Positions 1-7,557 of a stretch of 37,414 nucleotides of DNA are shown piece by piece. The position numbers were made by a program, and so were the translations under genes. Position 1 is the first letter of the stretch. Each line of letters opens with the position of its first letter. The notes beneath the pieces were generated by a model. It saw only the letters and a list, made by a program, of their open reading frames with translations. It made no database searches and was not told where the DNA came from. Location of the stretch: positions 1-37,414 of the forward strand of contig JAJRYY010000137.1 of the NCBI GenBank assembly GCA_024275565.1, given 5' to 3'. The DNA comes from Planctomycetota bacterium (lineage in GTDB: Bacteria > Planctomycetota > Phycisphaerae > UBA1845).

Positions 1-584
1 GGAGCGGAAACATGCAGTGCGACGCTCGACTGTCAGGCAGGGTCAGCCACCAATTGCGATGACGGGATTGGCTGTACGGATGACTCGTGCAACGAAGTCA
101 CGAACTCATGCGACAACATCGTCAACGACGCAAACTGCGACAACGGCCTGTTCTGTGACGGCAGTGAGACATGTGATTCAACCCTCGACTGCCAGGCTGG
201 CAGCGACCCCTGCCCTGGGCAGATTTGCGATGAGCCATCGGGGCTGTGCGTCGATTGCTCCACGAACGCCCAATGCGACGACGGGATTTTCTGCAACGGC
301 GTCGAAACGTGTGTTGCAAGCACCTGTCAGGCAGGGACGCCGGTGAGTTGCGATGACGGGATTGGTTGCACCGACGATTCGTGCAACGAAGGCACCGATT
401 CGTGCGACAACATCGTCAACAATGCGAATTGCGACAATGGCATATTCTGTGACGGAGCGGAAACATGCAGTGCGACGCTCGACTGTCAGGCAGGGTCAGC
501 CACCAATTGCGATGACGGGATTGGCTGTACGGATGACTCGTGCAACGAAGTCACGAACTCATGCGACAACATCGTCAACGACGC
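1..584 (+). repeat. 131-bp perfect direct repeat inside the Cys-rich gene
   Basis: Bases 1-131 and 454-584 are identical, offset 453 bp (151 codons, in frame). The match begins at the window edge, so it may extend further left. It ends at 131/584, where the copies diverge (a versus c at the next base). Neighbouring Cys-rich units are only partly similar at the DNA level, so this pair is a recent in-frame duplication or gene-conversion event. Confidence 0.95.
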
Positions 585-2172
585 CAATTGCGACAATGGT
601 CTGTTCTGCGATGGTGTCGAAACTTGTAGCGCGACCCTCGATTGCCAGGCTGGAACCGCCGTCGATTGCAATGACGGCATCGGTTGCACGACGGACGCCT
701 GCAACGAAGGTACGAATTCGTGCGACAACACGCCGGACGACACTGCCTGTGACGACGGCCTGTTCTGCAACGGTGTGGAAACGTGCAGTGGTGCATCCGA
801 CTGTGTCGCGGGTTCCGATCCGTGTCCGGGTCAGACGTGCGACGAAGCCACCGACACATGCATCGGCGGTGGTTGCATCATCGATTCCGATTGTGACGAC
901 GGCAGTGCATGCACGGTAGACAGTTGTCTGGCTGGTGGTGTGTGCAGCAATGTCTGTTCGAGCAGCGTCTCATCATTCCCATACTCTGAGACGTTTGAGG
1001 GCGGGTTCGGATTGTGGAGCAACGTGGCTGGCGATGTGTTCGACTGGACGCGTCGCAGCGGATCCACACCGTCCTCCAATACCGGACCTTCGGGCGACCA
1101 GACGACCGGTTCCGGATTCTACGTTTACACGGAAACCTCGTCACCGAGGACTTCCGGCGACACAGCCATTCTCGAAGGACCATGCTTCGATCTCAGTGGT
1201 GCGAGCAGCGCAACGCTGGGCTTCTGGTACAACATGTACGGATCGAGCATGGGCACGCTGGATGCGGAAGTTTCCTCCGATCGCGTGACGTGGACCAACG
1301 TATTTTCGCTTTCCGGAAACCAGGGTACGGGATGGTTTGAATCGACGATTGATCTGTCGGCATTTGTCGGATCCTCGTCGGTGAAGGTCAGATTCGTTGG
1401 AACGCGGGGCAGCAGCTGGCGTGGTGACAGTGCGGTGGATGACATCTCCGTCACCATCGTAGCCGCCGCAAACTGTAACATCGATCCGGACTGCGACGAC
1501 GGGAACGCCTGCACCGACGATGCCTGCATCGCGAACGTCTGCCAGAACACGAACAATACCAATGCGTGTGACGACGGGTTGTTCTGCAATGGATCCGATG
1601 TCTGCAATGCGGGTGTCTGCTCGCCGATTATGACTGATGGTGTCGTCAACGGTACGTTCGATGGTGGCGGATCGTGGACCAGTGCTCCTGGCGGCGGTTC
1701 GATCACCTATCCGGGCAACCTGAACATCGTCGGAACGAACGCCGGTTCGGCGGGCTTCTCGCTCTCCAGCCAGGGGAATGTCACCGTCAATGGTGCTAAT
1801 CTCGAGTTCGACCTGCTCAGTTACTCCAGTTCGGATACCGGAACGTGGGATTATCCGGTGTTCTATCTGAATGGGACGTACTATGGTCTGAATTCCGACG
1901 GGACGCTGGGTGCTGCGACCACCGGCAATGGTGCAGGGGCTGGTTCGGTGGATAACGGCGGACAGGTCAGCAGTCCGATTCACTATGTCGTGGATCTGGA
2001 CACGCTTGCCGGGAATTCCGGACCGCATACGGTTGGGTTCGGCGTACGCAGTGTTGATGGTGGATTCGGAGCTGGAACGGCGGTGTTTGATACCGTGATT
2101 CCGGCAGGCGGACCGATCGATCCTTGTCCGGGTCAGACCTGCGACGAGAACGGAAACGTCTGCGTGCCGTAA
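1..2172 (+). CDS. Secreted modular protein with Cys-rich repeats and a MAM domain (5' end outside window)
   Basis: The reading frame is open from base 1 to the TAA at 2170-2172 (723 residues visible), so the N-terminus lies outside the window. Residues 1 to about 320 are Cys/Asp-rich repeats of the type C-D-D-G-L-F-C-N-G-V-E-T-C and C-T-D-D-S-C-N-E, resembling the Dictyostelium slime-mould (CTDC) repeat. Residues about 326-487 look like a MAM domain: a W-x-n/DdfdWtr start, T-P-S-x-N-T-G-P, and F-W-Y-N-M-Y-G-S-x-M-G-T-L. A second short Cys-rich block follows. Residues about 547-700 look like a beta-sandwich, lectin-like domain starting N-G-T-F. The chain ends in a last Cys-rich stretch without a sorting signal. 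Inferred role: extracellular adhesion or matrix protein stabilised by many disulfides. The domain calls are by eye; that this is an exported structural protein is likely, its ligand is unknown. Confidence 0.8.
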   Translation, partial: GAETCSATLDCQAGSATNCDDGIGCTDDSCNEVTNSCDNIVNDANCDNGLFCDGSETCDSTLDCQAGSDPCPGQICDEPSGLCVDCSTNAQCDDGIFCNGVETCVASTCQAGTPVSCDDGIGCTDDSCNEGTDSCDNIVNNANCDNGIFCDGAETCSATLDCQAGSATNCDDGIGCTDDSCNEVTNSCDNIVNDANCDNGLFCDGVETCSATLDCQAGTAVDCNDGIGCTTDACNEGTNSCDNTPDDTACDDGLFCNGVETCSGASDCVAGSDPCPGQTCDEATDTCIGGGCIIDSDCDDGSACTVDSCLAGGVCSNVCSSSVSSFPYSETFEGGFGLWSNVAGDVFDWTRRSGSTPSSNTGPSGDQTTGSGFYVYTETSSPRTSGDTAILEGPCFDLSGASSATLGFWYNMYGSSMGTLDAEVSSDRVTWTNVFSLSGNQGTGWFESTIDLSAFVGSSSVKVRFVGTRGSSWRGDSAVDDISVTIVAAANCNIDPDCDDGNACTDDACIANVCQNTNNTNACDDGLFCNGSDVCNAGVCSPIMTDGVVNGTFDGGGSWTSAPGGGSITYPGNLNIVGTNAGSAGFSLSSQGNVTVNGANLEFDLLSYSSSDTGTWDYPVFYLNGTYYGLNSDGTLGAATTGNGAGAGSVDNGGQVSSPIHYVVDLDTLAGNSGPHTVGFGVRSVDGGFGAGTAVFDTVIPAGGPIDPCPGQTCDENGNVCVP

Positions 2173-2210
2173 TCTGCCGCAATCTGCCGCGACCTGTCGT
2201 GAGCTGTCGT
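2171..2210 (+). repeat. 10-bp tandem repeat abutting the stop codon
   Basis: Four decamers (2171-2180, 2181-2190, 2191-2200, 2201-2210) follow directly from the stop codon at 2170-2172. The first two are identical (aatctgccgc) and the next two are close to each other (gacctgtcgt, gagctgtcgt). The last coding decamer, 2161-2170, also resembles them, so the array seems to have grown out of the gene's 3' end. Confidence 0.75.
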
Positions 2211-2250
2211 GAGCAGATACGCGTTATCGTGCGCAAGTAGCTAACTACCG

Positions 2251-2292
2251 ACGGGCCGACATCCACTGAAATGGGTGTCGGCCCGTCTTTTT
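2251..2292 (+). terminator. Rho-independent terminator of the Cys-rich gene
   Basis: A 14-bp stem (one G-T pair) is formed by 2251-2264 and 2273-2286 around an 8-base loop, followed by a five-T run at 2288-2292. The T run is only on the plus-strand side, so it should end transcription of the gene stopping at 2172. It is not suited to the minus-strand gene ending at 2347. Confidence 0.85.
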
Positions 2293-2322
2293 GTACGAAC
2301 CAGATACTGAGGATATGTCGTA

Positions 2323-2356
2323 TTTGCTTCTATGCCAGCTTTGCTTCTATGCCAGC
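2323..2356 (-). repeat. 17-bp perfect tandem duplication spanning a stop codon
   Basis: Bases 2323-2339 and 2340-2356 are identical. The right copy contains the TAG stop (2347-2349 on the minus strand) and the last codons of the propeller-cytochrome gene. The left copy, downstream of the gene, carries the same codons and the same TAG (2330-2332). Confidence 0.95.
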
Positions 2357-5274
2357 GCGATCTGTCTCCGCCATATGAGGGTTCCAGATGTCAGGAGCAG
2401 GAGGGATAGCACAATCGTGCCCCATGTTGAAACTGTGGGGATCGCGCCAGAGCAGGCATCGCCGACGCCGTCGCCGGTGGTATCTGCCTGGTCGAAGTTT
2501 GGGGTGTTTGGACAGTTGTCGCAGAGATCGCCGATCCCGTCGTTATCCATGTCCGGCAACGGGGTCTGGGGGATGCTGAGCGGGTTGGCTGGGTCGCTGC
2601 ATGCGTCGAGTTCGTCGCGATCGAGGAAGCCATCCTGATCGCGGTCGATCCCCATGCGTTCCTGCGAGCCAAATGGTACGATCGTGATCGTCAGCTCGCT
2701 GCCTGCTACAGCCAGCGATTGAAGATCAAGCGCCGCCAGTGTTTCAGCAGCCCGATCCGACTGGAACACGCCGCCGCCAAGGTAGGCGTAGCCGCGCTGA
2801 TGTCCGAGCTGCAGGCCTTTCACGATAAGGCCCACCGCCGACGAATCTGCGAGGGCGACCATGTCGGAGATGAGCTGAAGCTGGTTTGGGGATGCAGTCC
2901 CGGCGTCTACCAGGGTCGTCTGGATGCCGACGGCTGCGTGGGTGTCGACGCTGAGTGGTCCTGGAAGTTCGGTGGGGTTTGTGGGTGAACCGAGGGGCAG
3001 GTCAGATCCGGAAAATGCGAGCATGAATGCGACGATGTCTGCGACGTCCTGTGCGGAGCTGAGGCTGAAGACGGGTTCGGAGACGAATCTTGCGATTGAG
3101 TCTACGGATCCGTCGTGGAGAAAACCGAACCCTGCCCGACTTGATCCCTGGGTCATTTCGCATCCGACTTTTTCATACATGTTTCGGAGCTGTGGTGTTT
3201 TCAAGCTGACATTTGTAGAGCCATCGACAGAGACGATGCTGTGCTGGCGTTCGCCGTTGGGTCCTGGTGGGATGGGCTGAAATGCGAACCCGACCAGCGT
3301 GTAATCGGAACCGATGCCGGTTGGGAGTGTATGGCAACTGACGCAATCCACGCCATCGAGGCCTGCGGTTCTGTAGAGATTGAGGCCATTGACGGCATCG
3401 CCATCTGGGAGGGGTTGACCTGCCGGTAAAAAGCGGCCTGTGGTGAAATGTCCTGGTAGCGGTAGCAGGGATGGGAGGGTGTTGTCCATGTTGCGAAATG
3501 GGTTGGGTGGGAATGCGATTGTTGCGAGAAAATCTTCAAATTCCTGCATTTCGGATGTTGTCAGGGTTGTGTCGTCGCCCAGGAGCCCCATGAATGCCCC
3601 GCTGAATTCCTCGATTCCGTCTCGATCGCCGCGCCAGTGATGTGGTTCCTTTCCGATGATGTCCTGGAGTGTCTGGGTGGTCATGGGGCCTTTCATGGGA
3701 TGCCAATCCTCGCAGGCACCGCCGACGCCGTTGTTGCAATTCTGGTTGAAGACCCTCATGTCGCCTGCGGGGTCTCCGAGATCCCATGAGAGGCGGTCCA
3801 TGCGTGCATCGATATGACAGGATGCACATGAGACCTGCCCGAGGCCTGAATTTTTGTGGGTATCGTAGAGGTGCTTTCTGCCTGTCTGTATCGCAGTCGG
3901 CGTGGGGTCGTAGAACGGGTTGTTCGCGATGACGCTTTCGCTGAGGGTGTCGATTGTTGTGATGGAAGCGTCGAATTTGTTGAGGACGTAGAGTCGGTTG
4001 CTCGCTTCATTGAATACGACGCCGGTTGGTCCCTCGCCGACCTCGATGGTCGGTTGCAGGCCTGACCTGCTGCCCCCCGCATCGATGATGGTGATGTTGT
4101 TGGACCCCATGCCCGTGATGTATCCGCGCGAACCGGCTGCGTTCCAGACGATGCCTCGGACGTCTGAGATTGATCTGTCGCGATCTGCCTGGGGGATCGT
4201 TGATGTTGCGTAGGTCAGGTGCTGATTGAGATCGACGTTGATCGGTGTACCGGGTGATGCGGTGTCTACTGAGGCGAATTTGACACGGACGAATGTGCCG
4301 TTCAGGTTGGGTTCATAGCGGATTTCCGTGGTCGCGTCTGTTCCGATGAGTGTTACGTAGCCACTGCCGGGGTTCACCGCGAGGGCCATGCAGATGTTCA
4401 TGAGGCCTGAGACGTATGTGACGGACAGGGTGTTGACGTCGATGATTGCGATGTCGCGGTCGGGCAGATCCCAGCCGATGGGTCTCCCGGAAGCGGCTGC
4501 GTTCGGGCCGGACACGAGGTTTGTCCAGTTGCCACCGTTGTCGTCCATCCAGTCTCCGGATGCGTTTTGCCTGACGATCAGTCCGACGGCGGGTGGTGAT
4601 GGATTTGCGGCGTTTTGTGGTGGGTCGAAGTTTGCTCCCGCGTTTGGAGGCGGATTGACACCTGCGTATGGACCGGTTGGATCGCTGACCACATTGGGTG
4701 GGAATCCGCCGCCCATCTGACTTCCGCCGCCGAGAACGGTTGATCCATTTCCGGATTCGAAGATTGCGACGTATACCGTTCCGCCTGCTGCATCGACTGC
4801 CATTGCGCGTGGGTCTTCTGCGTCGATCGGGATTTCGACTGGTGCGATGGTTAAGTCGCTGGGGTCGAAGACCTGGATTGTGTTGGCTTGTGAGCAGGAT
4901 ACGAATGCACGTTGCGGGGTTCCGGCGAATACGACGTCTGCAGGTTCGTCGAGTGTTTTGAGTGTTGCAATGACGTTTCCGGTATCGAGATCGACGATGC
5001 TGACGGAGTCTGAAATGTGGTTGACGACCCATGCTTCTGAATTGGTGCGGGCGCGAACCGAGACTGGGTCGAGACCGACGGGGATCGCTCCTGTGTGGAC
5101 TGGTGTACCGCTGGAGATGTCGAAACGTTCGAGTCGATTGTCTGCGATGTTGACTGCGAGCAGCGTGTTTCCGTCCGGGGTGGTGTCGAGGGGGTGAACG
5201 TGCGCGTTTTCCCAGTTGACGAAGTTTGCGATGGCGGGGGCTGATGCAAGCCCCCATAGTGCGATGATCGCCAC
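2347..5274 (-). CDS. YVTN beta-propeller / di-haem cytochrome protein with IPTL-type sorting tail
   Basis: 975 residues from the GTG at 5274. Seen: a short hydrophobic leader ending A-P-A-I-A, then a beta-propeller (about 20-460) with YVTN-like blades. Two haem-binding motifs follow, C483-A-S-C-H487 and C644-V-S-C-H648. Thrombospondin type-3-like Asp-rich repeats lie at about 880-940. The tail reads I-P-T-V-S-T-W-G, a hydrophobic stretch, then R-R. Known: such tails are exosortase-type sorting signals, and paired CxxCH motifs with a wide spacer occur in MauG/CcpA-like di-haem proteins. Inferred: an exported, envelope-anchored redox or peroxidase-like protein. Start is odd: the GTG has no Shine-Dalgarno, whereas an upstream in-frame ATG at 5334 has a strong one but is followed two codons later by TAG. 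The 3' end carries a 17-bp duplication across the stop. Confidence 0.85.
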   Translation of the reverse strand: MAIIALWGLASAPAIANFVNWENAHVHPLDTTPDGNTLLAVNIADNRLERFDISSGTPVHTGAIPVGLDPVSVRARTNSEAWVVNHISDSVSIVDLDTGNVIATLKTLDEPADVVFAGTPQRAFVSCSQANTIQVFDPSDLTIAPVEIPIDAEDPRAMAVDAAGGTVYVAIFESGNGSTVLGGGSQMGGGFPPNVVSDPTGPYAGVNPPPNAGANFDPPQNAANPSPPAVGLIVRQNASGDWMDDNGGNWTNLVSGPNAAASGRPIGWDLPDRDIAIIDVNTLSVTYVSGLMNICMALAVNPGSGYVTLIGTDATTEIRYEPNLNGTFVRVKFASVDTASPGTPINVDLNQHLTYATSTIPQADRDRSISDVRGIVWNAAGSRGYITGMGSNNITIIDAGGSRSGLQPTIEVGEGPTGVVFNEASNRLYVLNKFDASITTIDTLSESVIANNPFYDPTPTAIQTGRKHLYDTHKNSGLGQVSCASCHIDARMDRLSWDLGDPAGDMRVFNQNCNNGVGGACEDWHPMKGPMTTQTLQDIIGKEPHHWRGDRDGIEEFSGAFMGLLGDDTTLTTSEMQEFEDFLATIAFPPNPFRNMDNTLPSLLPLPGHFTTGRFLPAGQPLPDGDAVNGLNLYRTAGLDGVDCVSCHTLPTGIGSDYTLVGFAFQPIPPGPNGERQHSIVSVDGSTNVSLKTPQLRNMYEKVGCEMTQGSSRAGFGFLHDGSVDSIARFVSEPVFSLSSAQDVADIVAFMLAFSGSDLPLGSPTNPTELPGPLSVDTHAAVGIQTTLVDAGTASPNQLQLISDMVALADSSAVGLIVKGLQLGHQRGYAYLGGGVFQSDRAAETLAALDLQSLAVAGSELTITIVPFGSQERMGIDRDQDGFLDRDELDACSDPANPLSIPQTPLPDMDNDGIGDLCDNCPNTPNFDQADTTGDGVGDACSGAIPTVSTWGTIVLSLLLLTSGTLIWRRQIALA

Positions 5275-5325
5275 GGCTGTTGAATAAAATTGCGCAACAG
5301 GGCGTGCCTGTCGCCAGAGGCTTAT

Positions 5326-5346
5326 CTAGTGCATTGCTTCCTCCTC
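5326..5346 (-). promoter_or_regulatory. Strong Shine-Dalgarno followed by ATG-CAC-TAG
   Basis: On the minus strand, GGAGG at 5344-5340 sits 5 nt before an ATG at 5334-5332. This ATG is in frame with the downstream gene (60 nt to the GTG at 5274), but the third codon is TAG (5328-5326). The codons between the TAG and the GTG encode a plausible signal-peptide N-region with two arginines (I-S-L-W-R-Q-A-R). It may be a nonsense mutation near the start or a two-codon leader that controls reinitiation. Confidence 0.8.
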
Positions 5347-5358
5347 ACTGTGTTTGCG

Positions 5359-5389
5359 TAGTTAGCTGGCAGGGTTCGTTTGCTAACTA
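5359..5389. other. Inverted repeat TAGTTAGC / GCTAACTA
   Basis: Perfect 8-bp arms at 5359-5366 and 5382-5389 with a 15-base spacer, followed on the plus strand by five T (5390-5394 region). Both flanking genes are on the minus strand, so as a terminator it would face the wrong way. It lies 25-55 bp upstream of the Shine-Dalgarno at 5340-5344, so an operator or leader hairpin is equally possible. The same octamer also occurs at 2239-2246. Confidence 0.5.
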
Positions 5390-5461
5390 TTTTTCGATAT
5401 TTGAACATTTCTCCGCTCAATGGTCTTCACGGCGGCCCCTGCCATTGCGAAACGACTTGCT

Positions 5462-5507
5462 GCTTACTTGTCTTCCTTCTGGAGGCTTACTTGTCTTCCT
5501 TCTGGAG
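5462..5507 (-). repeat. 23-bp perfect tandem duplication spanning a stop codon
   Basis: Bases 5462-5484 and 5485-5507 are identical. The right copy holds the last codons and TAA stop (5487-5489) of the secreted protein gene. The left copy, beyond the stop, repeats the same codons and stop. Confidence 0.97.
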
Positions 5508-7349
5508 AATTGTGACGGCGTCAAACCGGATTCCGTCGGACTCTGACGCCAGGGTCACGATCCCAGCGGTCTGATACTTCCGCATTGCGTCTGCGTATTT
5601 GAGGAGGTCTGGGTCGGCACCTTGACCCACCATCCATCGCAAGACCATGCCGATCGGCATCCCGAATGGCAATTGACTGTTCGGCGCGATATCTCCCTTT
5701 TTATCGATGGCTACCTGTGCGTCCATCGCTCGCCTGCCGTCACCATAAAAAACCGCACTGGTCTTGCGTGGTACATGTTTGGCTGCTGCCTTGAACGTCC
5801 GGTTTCCCTTCAAGCCCCGGTCGGACTTGCCCTCGCCACGGATGTAGTTCTCTGCTGCTGTGCGTGTGGCTGACATCATCGCCTTGTCAGTCACGGCGAA
5901 GCAGAGGCCTGGCATCATGGGGACATCTAACACCGAGTGCCCGAGCAATTCAGATGGCATTAACATACCAGGGGGAACGATGCTGGTGAATATTTTCTTT
6001 ATCGCATCCACCGAATCATGCTCGATTGCCATGTATGCGGTGAAATCTTCGTTGTTGAAGGGTTTGTCGGCGCTTAGCATCATGGACAATGGTCCTGTGA
6101 GGTGGGCGATGACGTCCTTCTGGATGTCCAGTGTTGTGCCGTCGAGCATGGTTATCTTCATGGCTGCCCGCATCTGCTCTGCCGCTGGTGGGTCGATGCG
6201 AGAGGTGATGGCGATCACTTCTTCGAGGATTGTGGCTGGGTTTAGATTGATCGATCCGTAGAAGATCGCATCCGCCGGGACCGTGGATGGTGGGTTTGTG
6301 GACGTGTTTTCCATGAGTAAAATTTTTGGCAAGCCGATCCGTTCTCCTTTGCTGATCTCCAGGAAACCGCGCATCTCTGAGTCGATTTTAGAGGACGGGG
6401 TGTATGAAATCGTCGCGACGAATGGTCCAAACGACGATGCCCCCATCGCACTGATATTTCGCTTTGCATCTGCGTCTGAACGGGAGATGAGATCGATCAT
6501 TTTCGGGATGTTTGCGATGAATTGTATCTGACCTTTTTTATCGGCACGTCTTTTGAGTATTCGCATGGCCTTGGAAGATGCGAGCGTCTCCTTGCCCTTG
6601 CCGTTCATGCGTTTCACTGCACTGGCGACGGTTTCTGCTGCTGAGGCTACGATCAATCGGGACTCGTCGAAGACATATGCAAATTCTTCCGGTGGTTCGA
6701 GACCGCTGAGTGCCTGCGAGATGGCCTGTTGTGCGCCGTCCGGAAGCTCGACGCCGTCGAGGAGTTTTTCGGCAGTGTCGGTGTCGCTTGCACTTACTTC
6801 CGTGTTGTCGGCGTCGGAATCATGGTCCTTTTTGAAGCGAATGATGGTGATTTTCTTTCCGGCGATTTCCCTGGTGTCTTTTTCACCACCGTTTCGCAAG
6901 CTGGCGTCGACGATGCTCTGTGCGAGGCGTGTTGCTTTTTCGAGATTGTCGCCCATCTCCATCACCAGTGCGATTTCCGCGTCGGCTTCGGGGTCATCGA
7001 CCATGGCTAACGCATCGACGTAGAGCGCCAGTCCGCCCTCGGGGTAGACTTCCAGGTCGGCGGGCGATGCAAGCCCCAGCCTCTCGGCCATCAGCGATTT
7101 TGCATTTTCAAAGAGCTTCTTGAATGGCTGGACGATATCCTTGATGGCTGGGTCCTCTGCCATTCGGAACATGGCTGTCTTCTTGATCGACTCGGTGAGT
7201 TTGTCGCAGTCGGGGATGCCAATGTAGATGAGTGCGTCCTGCGGTGCCCACTTTGCTGGTTTGTCCTTCGCTGTCGCTGGCGTTTGAGCGGTCAATGGGG
7301 CAAGGAGCGCTATCGCAATACAAGTATTTTTCAGTGTTTTTCTAATCAC
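5487..7349 (-). CDS. Secreted protein of unknown function, DUF3352-like
   Basis: 620 residues from a GTG at 7349, chosen because AGGAG lies 6 nt upstream (7360-7356). Seen: an N-terminal signal peptide with a positively charged start (I-R-K-T-L-K) and an A-x-A-type end near residue 25, then a soluble alpha/beta chain rich in Ala, Asp and Lys with no further membrane segment. A phrase like A-D-A-I-F-Y-G-S-I-N-L recurs in weaker form at the start (D-A-L-I-Y-I-G-I-P), suggesting an internally duplicated fold as in DUF3352-type proteins. An Asp/Ser-rich loop sits near residue 190. No catalytic motif is recognised. It precedes the propeller-cytochrome on the same strand and follows the protease gene, so co-transcription is possible. 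A 23-bp tandem duplication covers its stop. The family assignment is tentative; export is well supported. Confidence 0.75.
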   Translation of the reverse strand: MIRKTLKNTCIAIALLAPLTAQTPATAKDKPAKWAPQDALIYIGIPDCDKLTESIKKTAMFRMAEDPAIKDIVQPFKKLFENAKSLMAERLGLASPADLEVYPEGGLALYVDALAMVDDPEADAEIALVMEMGDNLEKATRLAQSIVDASLRNGGEKDTREIAGKKITIIRFKKDHDSDADNTEVSASDTDTAEKLLDGVELPDGAQQAISQALSGLEPPEEFAYVFDESRLIVASAAETVASAVKRMNGKGKETLASSKAMRILKRRADKKGQIQFIANIPKMIDLISRSDADAKRNISAMGASSFGPFVATISYTPSSKIDSEMRGFLEISKGERIGLPKILLMENTSTNPPSTVPADAIFYGSINLNPATILEEVIAITSRIDPPAAEQMRAAMKITMLDGTTLDIQKDVIAHLTGPLSMMLSADKPFNNEDFTAYMAIEHDSVDAIKKIFTSIVPPGMLMPSELLGHSVLDVPMMPGLCFAVTDKAMMSATRTAAENYIRGEGKSDRGLKGNRTFKAAAKHVPRKTSAVFYGDGRRAMDAQVAIDKKGDIAPNSQLPFGMPIGMVLRWMVGQGADPDLLKYADAMRKYQTAGIVTLASESDGIRFDAVTILQKEDK

Positions 7350-7481
7350 AACATACTCCTCGCGGGTGATTGATGTTCATCATTGTTGATGTCAACGCGG
7401 TGGGACAGTCCACTCGCGCATGTTCATTGTACGAAAACGACTGTGAAACCAACTGCTGTCGTGCTGTGTGGCGCGTGAAAC

Positions 7482-7557
7482 CTACCCCGCCGGACAATAC
7501 CTCTGGTTAGCTGCCGAACAGCACGTCCGGGTGATTACTGGACAGCACGCCTGGGTA
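7482..7557 (-). repeat. Three degenerate 23-28 bp units, each beginning with a stop codon (minus strand)
   Basis: Units 7482-7506, 7507-7534 and 7535-7557 each start with cta or tta (TAG/TAA on the minus strand). They share a core like gacagcacgcctgggt. The rightmost unit contains the real stop and last codons of the HtrA-like gene; the other two are diverged copies downstream of it. Confidence 0.65.

Noticed and set aside
1141-2028. 295-residue minus-strand frame opposite the Cys-rich gene
   Set aside because: Shadow of the real plus-strand frame; Arg-rich composition and no recognisable domain.
5359-5394. Terminator for the secreted protein gene ending at 5487
   Set aside because: The T run is on the plus-strand side, whereas the gene is transcribed on the minus strand.
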